The notes under the pieces were generated by a model. It did not search any database and was not told the DNA's origin. It was given only the letters and a program-made list of their open reading frames with translations. A DNA stretch of 64,000 nucleotides, taken from Nocardioides salarius (lineage in GTDB: Bacteria > Actinomycetota > Actinomycetes > Propionibacteriales > Nocardioidaceae). This document shows, in pieces, positions 44,985-52,822 of this stretch. Position 1 is the stretch's first letter, and each line of letters opens with the position of its first letter. The stretch spans positions 1,860,001 to 1,924,000 of the forward strand of contig NZ_JAFBBZ010000001.1 in the NCBI RefSeq assembly GCF_016907435.1, in the 5' to 3' direction. The position numbers were made by a program, and so were the translations under genes.

Positions 44985-46203
44985 TCAGGGTGGCGAGGCC
45001 GGTGAGGAGTCGCTCGACCTCCTCGGCGGTGGAGTAGGGCGAGAGCCCCACCCGGACGCCACCGGTGTCGCCGAGGCCGGCGTGGCGGGAGGCCTCGAGG
45101 GCGTAGAAGCTGCCGGCGGGGGCGAGCACGCCGTGGCCGACCAGGTGCTCCTGCACCGCGACCGGGTCGTGGCCCTCGACCGAGAGCAGCACCGTCGGCG
45201 TACGCCGGGCGGGGCTGCCGTGCACGCGCACCCCGGGCAGCGCGTCGAGCCCCTCGAGCAGGCGAGAGAGCAGCGCGTCCTCGTGCTCCTCGAGCGCGGT
45301 CATCGACGCGGCCAGCCGCTCGCGGCGCGGCAGCTCGCCGCCCTCGTGGGTGGGCTGCTCGAGCAGGTCGGCGAGCGCCTCGACGCTCGCGGTCACGCCG
45401 GCGAGCAGCTCGTAGGGCAGGGTGCCGAGCTCGAAGCGCTCGGGCACCGCGTCGGTGGAGGGCAGCAGCTTGTCGGGCTGCAGCGTCTCGAGCAGGGCGG
45501 GGTCGGCCGCGACCGCGCCCAGGTGGGGCCCGAAGAACTTGTAGGGCGAGCAGGCGACCAGGTCGGCGCCGAGCGCGGCGCGGTCGACCAGCGCGTGCGC
45601 GGCCAGGTGCACGGCGTCGACGTAGACCAGCGCGCCCACCTCGTGGGCGGCCGCGCTGATGGCGGCCACGTCGGGGCGGGTGCCGAAGAGGTTGGAGGCG
45701 GCGGTGACGGCCACCAGCCGGGTGCGCTCCGAGAGCACCCCGCGCACGTCGTCGAGCTCGGCGGTGACCGGGTCGAAGTCGAGCCAGCGCACCGTCGCAC
45801 CCGCGCGCTGCGCCGCGAGCACCCAGGGCCGGATGTTGCTGTCGTGGTCGAGGCGGGTGACCACGATCTCGTCGCCGGGGCCCCAGCCCTGCGCGAGCGT
45901 GCGCGCCATCTCGAAGGTCAGCGCGGTCATCGACCGGCCGACCACCACGCCGCGCGGGTCGGTGCCGAGCAGGTCGCCGAGCGCGGCGCGCGCCGCCCCC
46001 ACCGTCTCCTCCGTACGCCGCTGCAGGGGGGTCAGCGAGCCGCGCTGGCACATGCCGGCGGTCATCGCGTCGGCCACGGCGTCGGCCACGCGGCTCGGCA
46101 CCAGGGACCCGCCGGGCCCGTCGAAGCGCGCCTCACCGGCACCGGGGCCGGACCAGAGCGCGGGGAACCAGGCGCGGACACGGTCGAGGTCGAGAGCAGC
46201 CAT
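44968..46203 (-). CDS. PLP-dependent cysteine desulfurase-like enzyme (possible EgtE)
   Basis: A 411-residue fold-type I PLP enzyme of the cysteine desulfurase-like group (TIGR01976-like). The PLP lysine is in ACSPYKFFGPHLGAV, and HDSNIRPW and YVDAVHLAAH hold cofactor contacts. No catalytic-Cys loop of IscS/SufS type is seen. Beside egtBD the best guess is the C-S lyase step (EgtE) that frees ergothioneine from the sulfoxide, though EgtE proper is a different subgroup. I chose ATG 46203 (MAALDLDRVRAWFPAL); ATG 46212 is possible. It converges on the egt operon. Confidence 0.75.
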   Translation of the reverse strand: MAALDLDRVRAWFPALWSGPGAGEARFDGPGGSLVPSRVADAVADAMTAGMCQRGSLTPLQRRTEETVGAARAALGDLLGTDPRGVVVGRSMTALTFEMARTLAQGWGPGDEIVVTRLDHDSNIRPWVLAAQRAGATVRWLDFDPVTAELDDVRGVLSERTRLVAVTAASNLFGTRPDVAAISAAAHEVGALVYVDAVHLAAHALVDRAALGADLVACSPYKFFGPHLGAVAADPALLETLQPDKLLPSTDAVPERFELGTLPYELLAGVTASVEALADLLEQPTHEGGELPRRERLAASMTALEEHEDALLSRLLEGLDALPGVRVHGSPARRTPTVLLSVEGHDPVAVQEHLVGHGVLAPAGSFYALEASRHAGLGDTGGVRVGLSPYSTAEEVERLLTGLATLTSSQE

Positions 46204-46233
46204 GCTCCGCATGCTGCCACCCGTCACCAGCCA

Positions 46234-46257
46234 CCCGGGTGTGACCGCCCGGGTGTG
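46234..46257. promoter_or_regulatory. Direct repeats in the egtE-like/ppc divergent region
   Basis: CCCGGGTGTG occurs at 46234-46243 and 46248-46257, 14 nt apart; the first copy is within the palindrome CACCCGGGTG. It lies midway between two divergent starts, so a shared regulator site is possible. Nothing else supports this. Confidence 0.25.
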
Positions 46258-46312
46258 CCCACCGCCCGGTCGCCCCCTGACGCACCGGGCCGGCACCCGC
46301 CAGACTGGTGCC

Positions 46313-49111
46313 ATGGCCGACACCGACCAGCCCGACGTGACCCGCTTCGCCACCGGCGTCTCCTCCGACGAGCACCACGCGGCGCTGCGCGCCTCGGTGC
46401 GCCAGCTGGCGGCGCTGCTGGGCGAGGCGCTGACCCGCCACGAGGGGCCCGAGCTCCTCGAGCTCGTCGAGCAGGTGCGGGCCCTGGCCCGCGACCCCGA
46501 CGACGGGGCCCTGCACGACCTGCTGGCCGGGGTGGACGACGACACCGCGGTGGTGCTGGCCCGCGCCTTCACCGGCTACTTCCAGCTGGTCAACGTCACC
46601 GAGCAGCTGCACCGCTGGCAGGAGGTGACCGCCGAGGACGAGGGTCCCCTGGCCGTGGCGGTCGAGCGGATCGGCAAGGCCCTGGCCGACGGCAGCGTCG
46701 ACGTCGACCTGGTCTCCGACGTGCTGCGCCGCGTCGAGTACCGCCCCGTCTTCACCGCCCACCCGACCGAGGCCAGCCGGCGCACGGTGCTGCGGCTGCT
46801 GCGCAAGATCGCCGACGTGGTGCACGCCGCCGAGGACCCCCGCGCCCGCCCCGGCGACGCCGAGCGCCACGAGCGGCGCCTGGCCGAGCTGGTCGACCTG
46901 CTGTGGCAGACCGACGAGCTGCGCATCGCGCGGCCCGACCCCAAGGACGAGGCCCGCACCTCGCTCTACTACCTGGGCCAGATCGCCCGGAAGGTCGTGC
47001 CCGACCTGCTCCAGGAGCTCGACCGCCGCCTGGCCTCGATCGGGGTCGAGCTGCCGGTGGCGGCGCGCCCGCTGCGCTTCGGCAGCTGGGCCGGCGGCGA
47101 CCGCGACGGCAACCCCAACGTCACGCCCGAGGTCACCCTCGAGGTGCTGGCGCTGCAGCACGACACCGGGCTGCGCGAGCTGGTCGCCCAGGTCGAGGAG
47201 ATCCTCACCGAGGTCTCCGCCTCGACCCGGGTCGTCAGCGCCAGCGAGGAGCTGCTGGCCTCCCTGGAGGAGGACGCCCGGGCGCTGCCGATCACCTACT
47301 CGACGATCCGGCGGCTCAACGCCGAGGAGCCCTACCGGCTCAAGCTGTCGTTCGTGCGGGTGCGGCTGCTGCGCACCCGCGACCGGCTGGCGAACGCCAC
47401 CGCCCACGAGCCGGGCCGCGACTACCTGCACCTGGGCGAGCTGGTCGACGACCTGCGCCTGGTGCGCGACTCGATGCTCGCCGACGGCGACCGGCTCACC
47501 GCCGACGGCTCGGTGCTGCGGCTGCTGCGCACCGCCACCGCGATCGGCACCGGCATGGCCACCCTCGACGTGCGCGAGCACTCCGAGAAGCACCACGAGG
47601 CGCTCGCCGAGCTCTACGACCGCCTCGACGAGCTCGAGCGGCCCTACGGCGAGCTCGACCACGCCGCGCGCACCGAGGTGCTCAGCGCCGAGATGGCCGG
47701 GCGGCGCCCGCTGGTGGGGGCCGGCCAGGTGCCGCCCGACGGCCCCGCGGCCGCCTCTCTGGGCCTGCTGCGCACCCTGCGCACCGCCCAGGACACCTAC
47801 GGCCCCGACGTGGTCGAGACCTACATCGTCTCGATGACCCACGACGTCGACGACCTCTTCGCGGTGGTGGTGCTGGCCCGCGAGGCCGGCCTGGTCGACC
47901 TCGGCTCCGACGACGAGCCGGCGACCGCCCGCATCGGGTTCGCCCCCCTCTTCGAGACCGTCGCCGAGCTCGAGACCGCCGGCCCGCTGCTCGACGCCCT
48001 GCTCGGCGACCCGTCGTACCGCCGGGTGGTCGCGGCGCGCGGCGACGTGCAGGAGATCATGCTCGGCTACTCCGACTCCTCCAAGGACGCCGGCATCGCC
48101 GCCTCGCAGTGGCAGATCCACCGCGCCCAGCGCGCGCTGCGCGACGTCGCGCGGCGCCACGGCGTGCTGCTGCGGCTCTTCCACGGCCGTGGCGGCTCGG
48201 TGGGCCGCGGCGGCGGCCCGACCGCCGAGGCGATCCTGTCGCAGCCCAACGGCAGCCTCGACGGACCGATCAAGGTGACCGAGCAGGGCGAGGTCATCTC
48301 CGACAAGTACCTGCTGCCCCAGCTGGGCCGCTGGAACCTCGAGAACGCCCTAGCGGCCGTCGTCGAGGCCTCGGTGCTGCACCGCGACCGGCTGCTGCCC
48401 CGCGAGGTGCTCGACGGCTGGGACGACACGATGGACGTCGTCGCCGGCGGCGGGCAGACGGCGTACCGGGCGCTGGTGCGCGACCCCGGGCTGGTCCGCT
48501 TCTTCGTGGCCGCGACCCCCGTCGACGAGCTCGGCAAGATGAACATCGGCTCGCGCCCGGCCAAGCGCCCCGGCGGCGAGGGCGGACTCGACGACCTGCG
48601 CGCGATCCCCTGGGTCTTCGGCTGGACCCAGTCGCGGATGATCCTGCCCGGCTGGTACGGCGTCGGGTCGGGGCTGGCGGCGGCGCGCGAGGCGGGGCGC
48701 GAGGACGTGCTGCGCGAGATGTACGCCTCGTGGCCGTTCTTCCGCACCTTCCTGTCCAACGTGCAGATGACGCTGGCCAAGACCGACCTCGACATCGCGG
48801 CCCGCTACGTGCGGACCCTGGTCGACGACGACTCGGCGGAGCTCTTCGAGCGGGTGCGCGAGGAGCACGAGCGCACCGTGGCCGAGGTGCTGGCGGTCAC
48901 CGGCCAGGAGCGGCTGCTGGAGGGCGCCCCGGTGCTGCGCCAGACGCTCGAGCTGCGCGACTCCTACCTGGCGCCGCTGCACGCCCTGCAGGTCTCGCTG
49001 CTGGCCCGGGTGCGGCAGGTGCCGGAGGGCGGGGAGCCGCCGGCGCAGCTGCAGCGGGCGCTGCTGCTGACCATCAACGGGATCGCCGCGGGGCTGCGCA
49101 ACACCGGCTGA
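46313..49111 (+). CDS. ppc: Phosphoenolpyruvate carboxylase
   Basis: A 932-residue cytosolic enzyme that carboxylates PEP to oxaloacetate to refill the TCA cycle. Catalytic His is in VFTAHPTEASRRTVL near residue 149; other family stretches are FGSWAGGDRDGNPNVT, EIMLGYSDSSKDAGIAAS (active-site Lys), LRLFHGRGGSVGRGGGP and the C-terminal FLSNVQMTLAKTD. The C-terminus IAAGLRNTG ends as in the family. Start ATG 46313 is 109 bases from the divergent PLP-enzyme gene. Confidence 0.97.
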   Translation: MADTDQPDVTRFATGVSSDEHHAALRASVRQLAALLGEALTRHEGPELLELVEQVRALARDPDDGALHDLLAGVDDDTAVVLARAFTGYFQLVNVTEQLHRWQEVTAEDEGPLAVAVERIGKALADGSVDVDLVSDVLRRVEYRPVFTAHPTEASRRTVLRLLRKIADVVHAAEDPRARPGDAERHERRLAELVDLLWQTDELRIARPDPKDEARTSLYYLGQIARKVVPDLLQELDRRLASIGVELPVAARPLRFGSWAGGDRDGNPNVTPEVTLEVLALQHDTGLRELVAQVEEILTEVSASTRVVSASEELLASLEEDARALPITYSTIRRLNAEEPYRLKLSFVRVRLLRTRDRLANATAHEPGRDYLHLGELVDDLRLVRDSMLADGDRLTADGSVLRLLRTATAIGTGMATLDVREHSEKHHEALAELYDRLDELERPYGELDHAARTEVLSAEMAGRRPLVGAGQVPPDGPAAASLGLLRTLRTAQDTYGPDVVETYIVSMTHDVDDLFAVVVLAREAGLVDLGSDDEPATARIGFAPLFETVAELETAGPLLDALLGDPSYRRVVAARGDVQEIMLGYSDSSKDAGIAASQWQIHRAQRALRDVARRHGVLLRLFHGRGGSVGRGGGPTAEAILSQPNGSLDGPIKVTEQGEVISDKYLLPQLGRWNLENALAAVVEASVLHRDRLLPREVLDGWDDTMDVVAGGGQTAYRALVRDPGLVRFFVAATPVDELGKMNIGSRPAKRPGGEGGLDDLRAIPWVFGWTQSRMILPGWYGVGSGLAAAREAGREDVLREMYASWPFFRTFLSNVQMTLAKTDLDIAARYVRTLVDDDSAELFERVREEHERTVAEVLAVTGQERLLEGAPVLRQTLELRDSYLAPLHALQVSLLARVRQVPEGGEPPAQLQRALLLTINGIAAGLRNTG

Positions 49112-49207
49112 GCGCCGGCTGCCACGGTCGTCCTCGGGGGTGTAGCCCGGGCGGGGGCGGGGCCTCCAACCTGGTGCCCGTCCCCAGCCCCCCAGGAGGC
49201 GATCGCC

Positions 49208-49816
49208 ATGCCCGCACCCGACCAAGCGCTGCTGCTCATCGACCTCCAGCGCGACTACTTCGCCGACCCCGAGCTCGACCGCTGCCGCGACGACCTGGTG
49301 GCGACCTGCAACGACCTGGTCCGGGCGGCCCGCGAGGTCGGGGTCCCGGTCGTCGAGGTGCAGACCGTGCACGAGACCGACCGCAGCACCTGGACCCTGA
49401 CCATGGTCGAGGACGGCCAGGGGGTCGTCGAGCGCGGCACCGAGGGGGTCCAGCGGGTCGAGGGCCTCGACCCCGGCGGCGCCGAGCTCGTCGAGAAGAC
49501 CCGCGACAGCGCGTTCTTCGGCACCGACCTCGCCGAGCGCCTCAAGGGCGTCGGGGTGCGCCGGGTGGTGCTCTGCGGCGTCTCGACCGAGTCGTGCATC
49601 GCGGCGACCGCGCGCGACGCGTTCGCCCTCGACCTCGAGGCGACCCTGGTCTCCGACGCGACCGCCTCGGTGGACTGGTCGGAGCACGACCACACCCTGG
49701 CCATGCTCCAGACCCAGCACCGCCAGCACGTGCTCACCGGCGCCGAGGTGGCCGAGCGCTGGCGCGACGAGGCGGGGCGGGAGCAGGCGGCCGGCAGCGA
49801 CCGGGTCGCGGGCTAG
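49208..49816 (+). CDS. Isochorismatase-family cysteine hydrolase
   Basis: A 202-residue cysteine hydrolase. The catalytic triad is complete: Asp12 in LLIDLQRDYF, Lys97 in VEKTRDSAFFGTDL and Cys130 in GVSTESCIAATARDAF. The family includes nicotinamidases and isochorismatases; the nicotinamidase metal triad DxHxxxH is not seen after Asp12, so nicotinamide is unlikely. ATG 49208 has CAGGAGG about 10 nt upstream. Substrate unknown. Confidence 0.85.
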   Translation: MPAPDQALLLIDLQRDYFADPELDRCRDDLVATCNDLVRAAREVGVPVVEVQTVHETDRSTWTLTMVEDGQGVVERGTEGVQRVEGLDPGGAELVEKTRDSAFFGTDLAERLKGVGVRRVVLCGVSTESCIAATARDAFALDLEATLVSDATASVDWSEHDHTLAMLQTQHRQHVLTGAEVAERWRDEAGREQAAGSDRVAG

Positions 49817-49899
49817 CAGCGGCGCCAGGCGGTCGTGGATGCCGGGTGGGCCCCGGCACAGCCACCCGTAGGGGGTGCCGCGCCGGGGTGCGGCGCGCC

Positions 49900-49905
49900 T
49901 AGGTT
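49900..49905 (+). promoter_or_regulatory. Leaderless-type -10 (TAGGTT) before the micro-ORF and SDR
   Basis: TAGGTT ends 6 nt before GTG 49912, the spacing seen at the leaderless genes of this window. It would make the micro-ORF, not the SDR gene, the first thing translated. Confidence 0.5.
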
Positions 49906-49911
49906 GCGGGC

Positions 49912-49980
49912 GTGCCCCCGACGTACGCCGACCCCCGCCCGCTCCACCCCCTCGCGCGACCCCTGGGGGCCGGCGCATGA
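49912..49980 (+). CDS. Putative 22-codon leaderless micro-ORF coupled to the SDR gene
   Basis: GTG 49912, placed 6 nt after a TAGGTT -10 box, opens a frame of 22 codons (MPPTYADPRPLHPLARPLGA and two more) that stops with TGA at 49978-49980. This overlaps the ATG of the SDR gene as ATGA, the same 4-base overlap used by operon genes here. The SDR gene itself has only a weak ribosome-binding site (GGGGGCC). The peptide is Pro-rich (6 of 22). It may serve to carry ribosomes to the SDR start, or act as a leader peptide. Unproven. Confidence 0.4.
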   Translation: MPPTYADPRPLHPLARPLGAGA

Positions 49981-50924
49981 GCCGGGTCCTGGTCACCGGC
50001 TCGACCGGGTACGTCGGCTCCCGCCTGGTGCCGGTGCTGCTCGAGGCCGGGCACGAGGTGCTCGCCGCCACCCGTGACGAGGCGGCGCTCGACGACTACC
50101 CCTGGGGCGCCCAGGTCGAGGCGCGGCGCTTCGACATCACCGACGAGGACCTCGTGACGCAGGCGGTCGAGGGCGTCGACGCGGTCGTCTACCTGGTGCA
50201 CTCGATGGCGTCGGGCGAGTTCGTGCGCAAGGACCGCGAGGCCGCCCAGCGGGTGGCGCGGGCCGCCGCGGCCGCGGGCGTCGGACGCGTCGTCTACCTC
50301 TCGGGCCTGATCCCGCCCGGCGAGCTCTCCGACCACCTGCGCTCGCGGGCCGAGGTCGAACAGGTCTTCCTCGACGCCGAGGTGCCGGCCACGGTGCTGC
50401 GCGCGGCGATGATCGTCGGCTCGGGGTCGACCTCGTTCGAGCTGCTGCGCCGGCTCAGCGACCGGCTGCCGATCACCCCGGTGCCGAGCTGGATGCGCCG
50501 CAGGCTGCAGCCGGTCTCGGTCGAGGACGTGGTCACGGTGCTGGCCGCCGCCATCGAGGGCGAACCGCGCAACCGGGCCTACGACCTGGGCGCCGACGAG
50601 GTGCTGAGCTACCCCGACCTGCTGGGCCGCTACGCGAAGGTGGCCGGGCTGCGCCGCTGGCGCCCGATGGTGCCCGGCGTGCCGATGTGGATGGTCGGCA
50701 GGGTCAGCGCGCTGCTGACCGGGATGCCCCGCGGCACCGTGGTCGCGCTCGCCGAGAGCCTGTCGCACGACATGGTCTGCGGCGAGGACGACGTGCGCCG
50801 CGACCTGGTGCCCGGCCACGAGTTCCTCGACCTCGACGAGGCCATCGCGCGCTCGTTGGGCACCAGCGGCGGCACCACGCGGGTCGGCGACGTGCAGGCG
50901 GCCGCGCCCACCGACCCCGCCTGA
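49977..50924 (+). CDS. NAD(P)-binding atypical short-chain dehydrogenase
   Basis: A 315-residue extended/atypical SDR protein. The Rossmann motif TGSTGYVGSRLVPVLLEAG opens it; DAVVYLVHSM and VYLSGLIP follow, and no YxxxK catalytic pair is evident, as in atypical NmrA-like members that bind NAD(P)H for sensing or reduce unknown substrates. The middle TVLRAAMIVGSGSTSFELLRRL is typical of this group. ATG 49977 overlaps the stop of a 22-codon upstream frame. A strong terminator follows. Confidence 0.85.
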   Translation: MSRVLVTGSTGYVGSRLVPVLLEAGHEVLAATRDEAALDDYPWGAQVEARRFDITDEDLVTQAVEGVDAVVYLVHSMASGEFVRKDREAAQRVARAAAAAGVGRVVYLSGLIPPGELSDHLRSRAEVEQVFLDAEVPATVLRAAMIVGSGSTSFELLRRLSDRLPITPVPSWMRRRLQPVSVEDVVTVLAAAIEGEPRNRAYDLGADEVLSYPDLLGRYAKVAGLRRWRPMVPGVPMWMVGRVSALLTGMPRGTVVALAESLSHDMVCGEDDVRRDLVPGHEFLDLDEAIARSLGTSGGTTRVGDVQAAAPTDPA

Positions 50925-50944
50925 CCCCCGGCTGACCCCGCTGT

Positions 50945-50966
50945 CCGGCCGGTCCGAACCGGCCGG
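50945..50966. terminator. Bidirectional terminator between the SDR and a hypothetical gene
   Basis: CCGGCCGGT (50945-50953), loop CCGA, ACCGGCCGG (50958-50966): perfect 9-bp stem in the 49-base gap between two converging genes. The preceding TGACCCCCGGCTGACCCCG at the SDR stop is a short degenerate repeat of the TGACCC type. Confidence 0.8.
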
Positions 50967-50973
50967 GTCGTGC

Positions 50974-51369
50974 TCAGAGGTGGTCGGGGACGATGAGCGC
51001 GTCGGGGTCCTGGCGCGGGGGCACGGCGGCCAGCGCGGCCTTGACCAGCGCGATCCGGGTGCGCACCAGCACCGTGCGCTGCAGCCGGCCGACGTCGTCG
51101 CCGACCCCGGCCTCGACCGTCTCGCGCACCTGCTCGTCGGTGAACGTGGGCCGGGTGCCGGGCTCGACCTCGACGTCGGGCAGCGCGACGAGCACCGGCA
51201 GCACCTGGTCGCCCAGCGCGTCGAGCACCTGGAAGCGCTCCCAGCGGGTCATCTGCTCCCACACCTCGTCGACGTCGAGCTTCTGCTTGCGCACGTCCTT
51301 GCGCGTGGCCAGCACGGACTTGGCCGCACCCGCCATCGCCTGGGTCATCTCGTTCTCGGTGAAGCGCAC
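50974..51369 (-). CDS. Hypothetical protein (131 residues)
   Basis: A small soluble protein I do not recognise. It looks mostly helical: MRFTENEMTQAMAGAAKSVLATRKDVRKQKL, then VDEVWEQMTRWERFQVLDALGDQVLPVLVALP, a mid-section DVEVEPGTRPTFTDEQVRETVEAG, and a C-terminal helix. No signal peptide or membrane segment. GTG 51369 is the chosen start; CATGAT ends 6 nt upstream and could be a degenerate leaderless -10. It is divergent from the metallohydrolase gene. Confidence 0.6.
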   Translation of the reverse strand: MRFTENEMTQAMAGAAKSVLATRKDVRKQKLDVDEVWEQMTRWERFQVLDALGDQVLPVLVALPDVEVEPGTRPTFTDEQVRETVEAGVGDDVGRLQRTVLVRTRIALVKAALAAVPPRQDPDALIVPDHL

Positions 51370-51490
51370 ACCCCCATCATGGCTGCTGCGCCTGTGGAGG
51401 ACCACGACGGGCGTCGGTGCGACCGGGTAGGAAGGACCCCGCGCAGCACCCCCGACCCGCACCGAGCACCCGACGAGAGGACGAAGTCCC

Positions 51491-52006
51491 GTGAGCCCCA
51501 CCTCCGCGCCCCGCGACCGGCACCGCTCGACGGTGTACGACGCCGAGGACGCCGTGGGCCGGGTCCTCGAGCGGGGCGGCACGATCGAGCACTACGGCTC
51601 GACGCTGGTGCTGCCGGGGCTGCGCAAGTTCGGCGACGTGGCCGACGTGCCGGCCTACCTGAGACGTGTCCTGGCCCATCCGCCGGTGGCGGCGCTGCCG
51701 CGCGCCGGCGTCCCCGTGGCGGTGCGCGAGCGCCGCGGCGCCCGGGCCGCGCACTACGAGCCGGCGGGGGCCGCCGGGCCCACGATCGCGGTGCCGCCGT
51801 ACGCCGCCGGCGGGGGCTGGGCGTTGAGCGAGACCACGGTGCTGCACGAGCTGGCCCACCACCTGGGCCCCGACCTGCCTGCCCACGGGCCGGTGTTCCT
51901 GGCCCACCTGCTGCACCTCTACGAGCACGTCATCGGCCCCGAGGCCGCCCACCTGCTGCGCGTGGCCCTGGCCGAGCGCGGCGTGACGACAGGAGCACCC
52001 CTGTGA
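51491..52006 (+). CDS. Zinc metallohydrolase, TIGR04338-like
   Basis: A 171-residue putative zinc protease. HELAHHLG near residue 121 is the HExxH site (here HELAH), and the following histidines (HGPVFLAHLLHLYEHV) offer the third ligand, an arrangement like small SprT/minigluzincin-type enzymes. The protein fits the actinobacterial TIGR04338 metallohydrolase group, function unknown. GTG 51491 has GAGAGGA about 10 nt upstream. It overlaps the DUF2786 gene by 4 bases (GTGA), so the two are made together. Confidence 0.8.
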   Translation: MSPTSAPRDRHRSTVYDAEDAVGRVLERGGTIEHYGSTLVLPGLRKFGDVADVPAYLRRVLAHPPVAALPRAGVPVAVRERRGARAAHYEPAGAAGPTIAVPPYAAGGGWALSETTVLHELAHHLGPDLPAHGPVFLAHLLHLYEHVIGPEAAHLLRVALAERGVTTGAPL

Positions 52007-52809
52007 GCACCTTCATCGACAAGCTGGCCAAGGTGCTGGCCCAGGCCGAGGCCGCCTCCACCCCCGAGGAGGCCGACGCGTTCCTGGCCAAGGCGCAGTA
52101 CCTCTCGACCCGTTGGTCGATCGACCTGGCCACCGCGCGCCAGCACACCGCGCGCCAGGAGCAGCGCGCCGAGCCGGTGCAGCGCACGATCACCATCGGC
52201 GAGGCCCGGGCGATGGGCAACTCGCGCCTGGTCGCGCTCTTCCTGGCCTGTGCGCTGCCCAACGACGTGCGCGCCGACGTGGCGCGCAACTCCACCACGG
52301 TCTACGCCTACGGCTTCCCCAGCGACCTCGAGGTCGTCGAGGCGCTCTACGTGCACCTGGCGCTGCAGATGGTCCACGACGCCGGTGTCTTCCTGGCCAG
52401 CGACGCCCACCTGGTCGGCGGGGCGGTCTGGAACCCGCGCACCCGCAGCTTCGCCCCGCCCAGCAAGAAGACGGCCCGGCTGGCGTTCTACGAGGCCTTC
52501 GTCGAGCAGATCGCCACGCGGCTGTGGGCGGCCCGGCGCGACGCCGAGGCGCGCGCGGAGCGCGAGCGGCTCGAGCGCGAGGAGCCCGACACCGGCGCGT
52601 CGACCGCACTGGTGCTGGCCCAGAAGGAGGCCGAGGTCGCCGACTACTACACCCGCACCTCCACCGCCCGGGGCTCCTGGCAGGCCGGGCGGCGCCGCAC
52701 CGGGCTCGACGGCGGGGTCGCGGCGTGGGAGGCGGGGGCGCGCTCCGGCGCCGAGGCCCGGCTCAGCGCCGCCCAGCGACTGCCTGGCGGGCGCACCCAG
52801 ATCGCGTGA
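52003..52809 (+). CDS. DUF2786 domain protein
   Basis: A 268-residue protein with an N-terminal DUF2786 domain (FIDKLAKVLAQAEAASTPEEADAFLAKAQYLSTRWSIDLATA), a unit known from phage and bacterial proteins of unknown function. The middle part (TITIGEARAMGNSRLVALFLACALPNDVRADVARN ... YGFPSDLEVVEALYVHLALQM) has the look of a degenerate SprT/HEPN-like helical domain; the C-terminus is charged with a coiled-coil stretch (ARRDAEARAERERLERE). Its coupling to the metallohydrolase suggests a joint role. Confidence 0.8.
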   Translation: MSTFIDKLAKVLAQAEAASTPEEADAFLAKAQYLSTRWSIDLATARQHTARQEQRAEPVQRTITIGEARAMGNSRLVALFLACALPNDVRADVARNSTTVYAYGFPSDLEVVEALYVHLALQMVHDAGVFLASDAHLVGGAVWNPRTRSFAPPSKKTARLAFYEAFVEQIATRLWAARRDAEARAERERLEREEPDTGASTALVLAQKEAEVADYYTRTSTARGSWQAGRRRTGLDGGVAAWEAGARSGAEARLSAAQRLPGGRTQIA

Positions 52810-52822
52810 GAACCTGGGGCCG

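Noticed and set aside
44968..46203. PLP enzyme as a housekeeping IscS/SufS cysteine desulfurase
   Set aside because: No catalytic-cysteine loop is visible and no Fe-S assembly genes lie nearby; the desulfurase-like group or an EgtE role fits better.
49208..49816. Cysteine hydrolase as nicotinamidase PncA
   Set aside because: The catalytic Asp, Lys and Cys are present, but the metal-binding DxHxxxH of nicotinamidases is not seen.
45082..49902. A 1606-residue open frame on the plus strand across the egtE-like gene and ppc
   Set aside because: Rich in Arg/Gly/Pro/Ala runs with no motifs; it lies antisense to the PLP-enzyme gene and out of frame with ppc, which are both well supported. Such frames are expected at this GC content.
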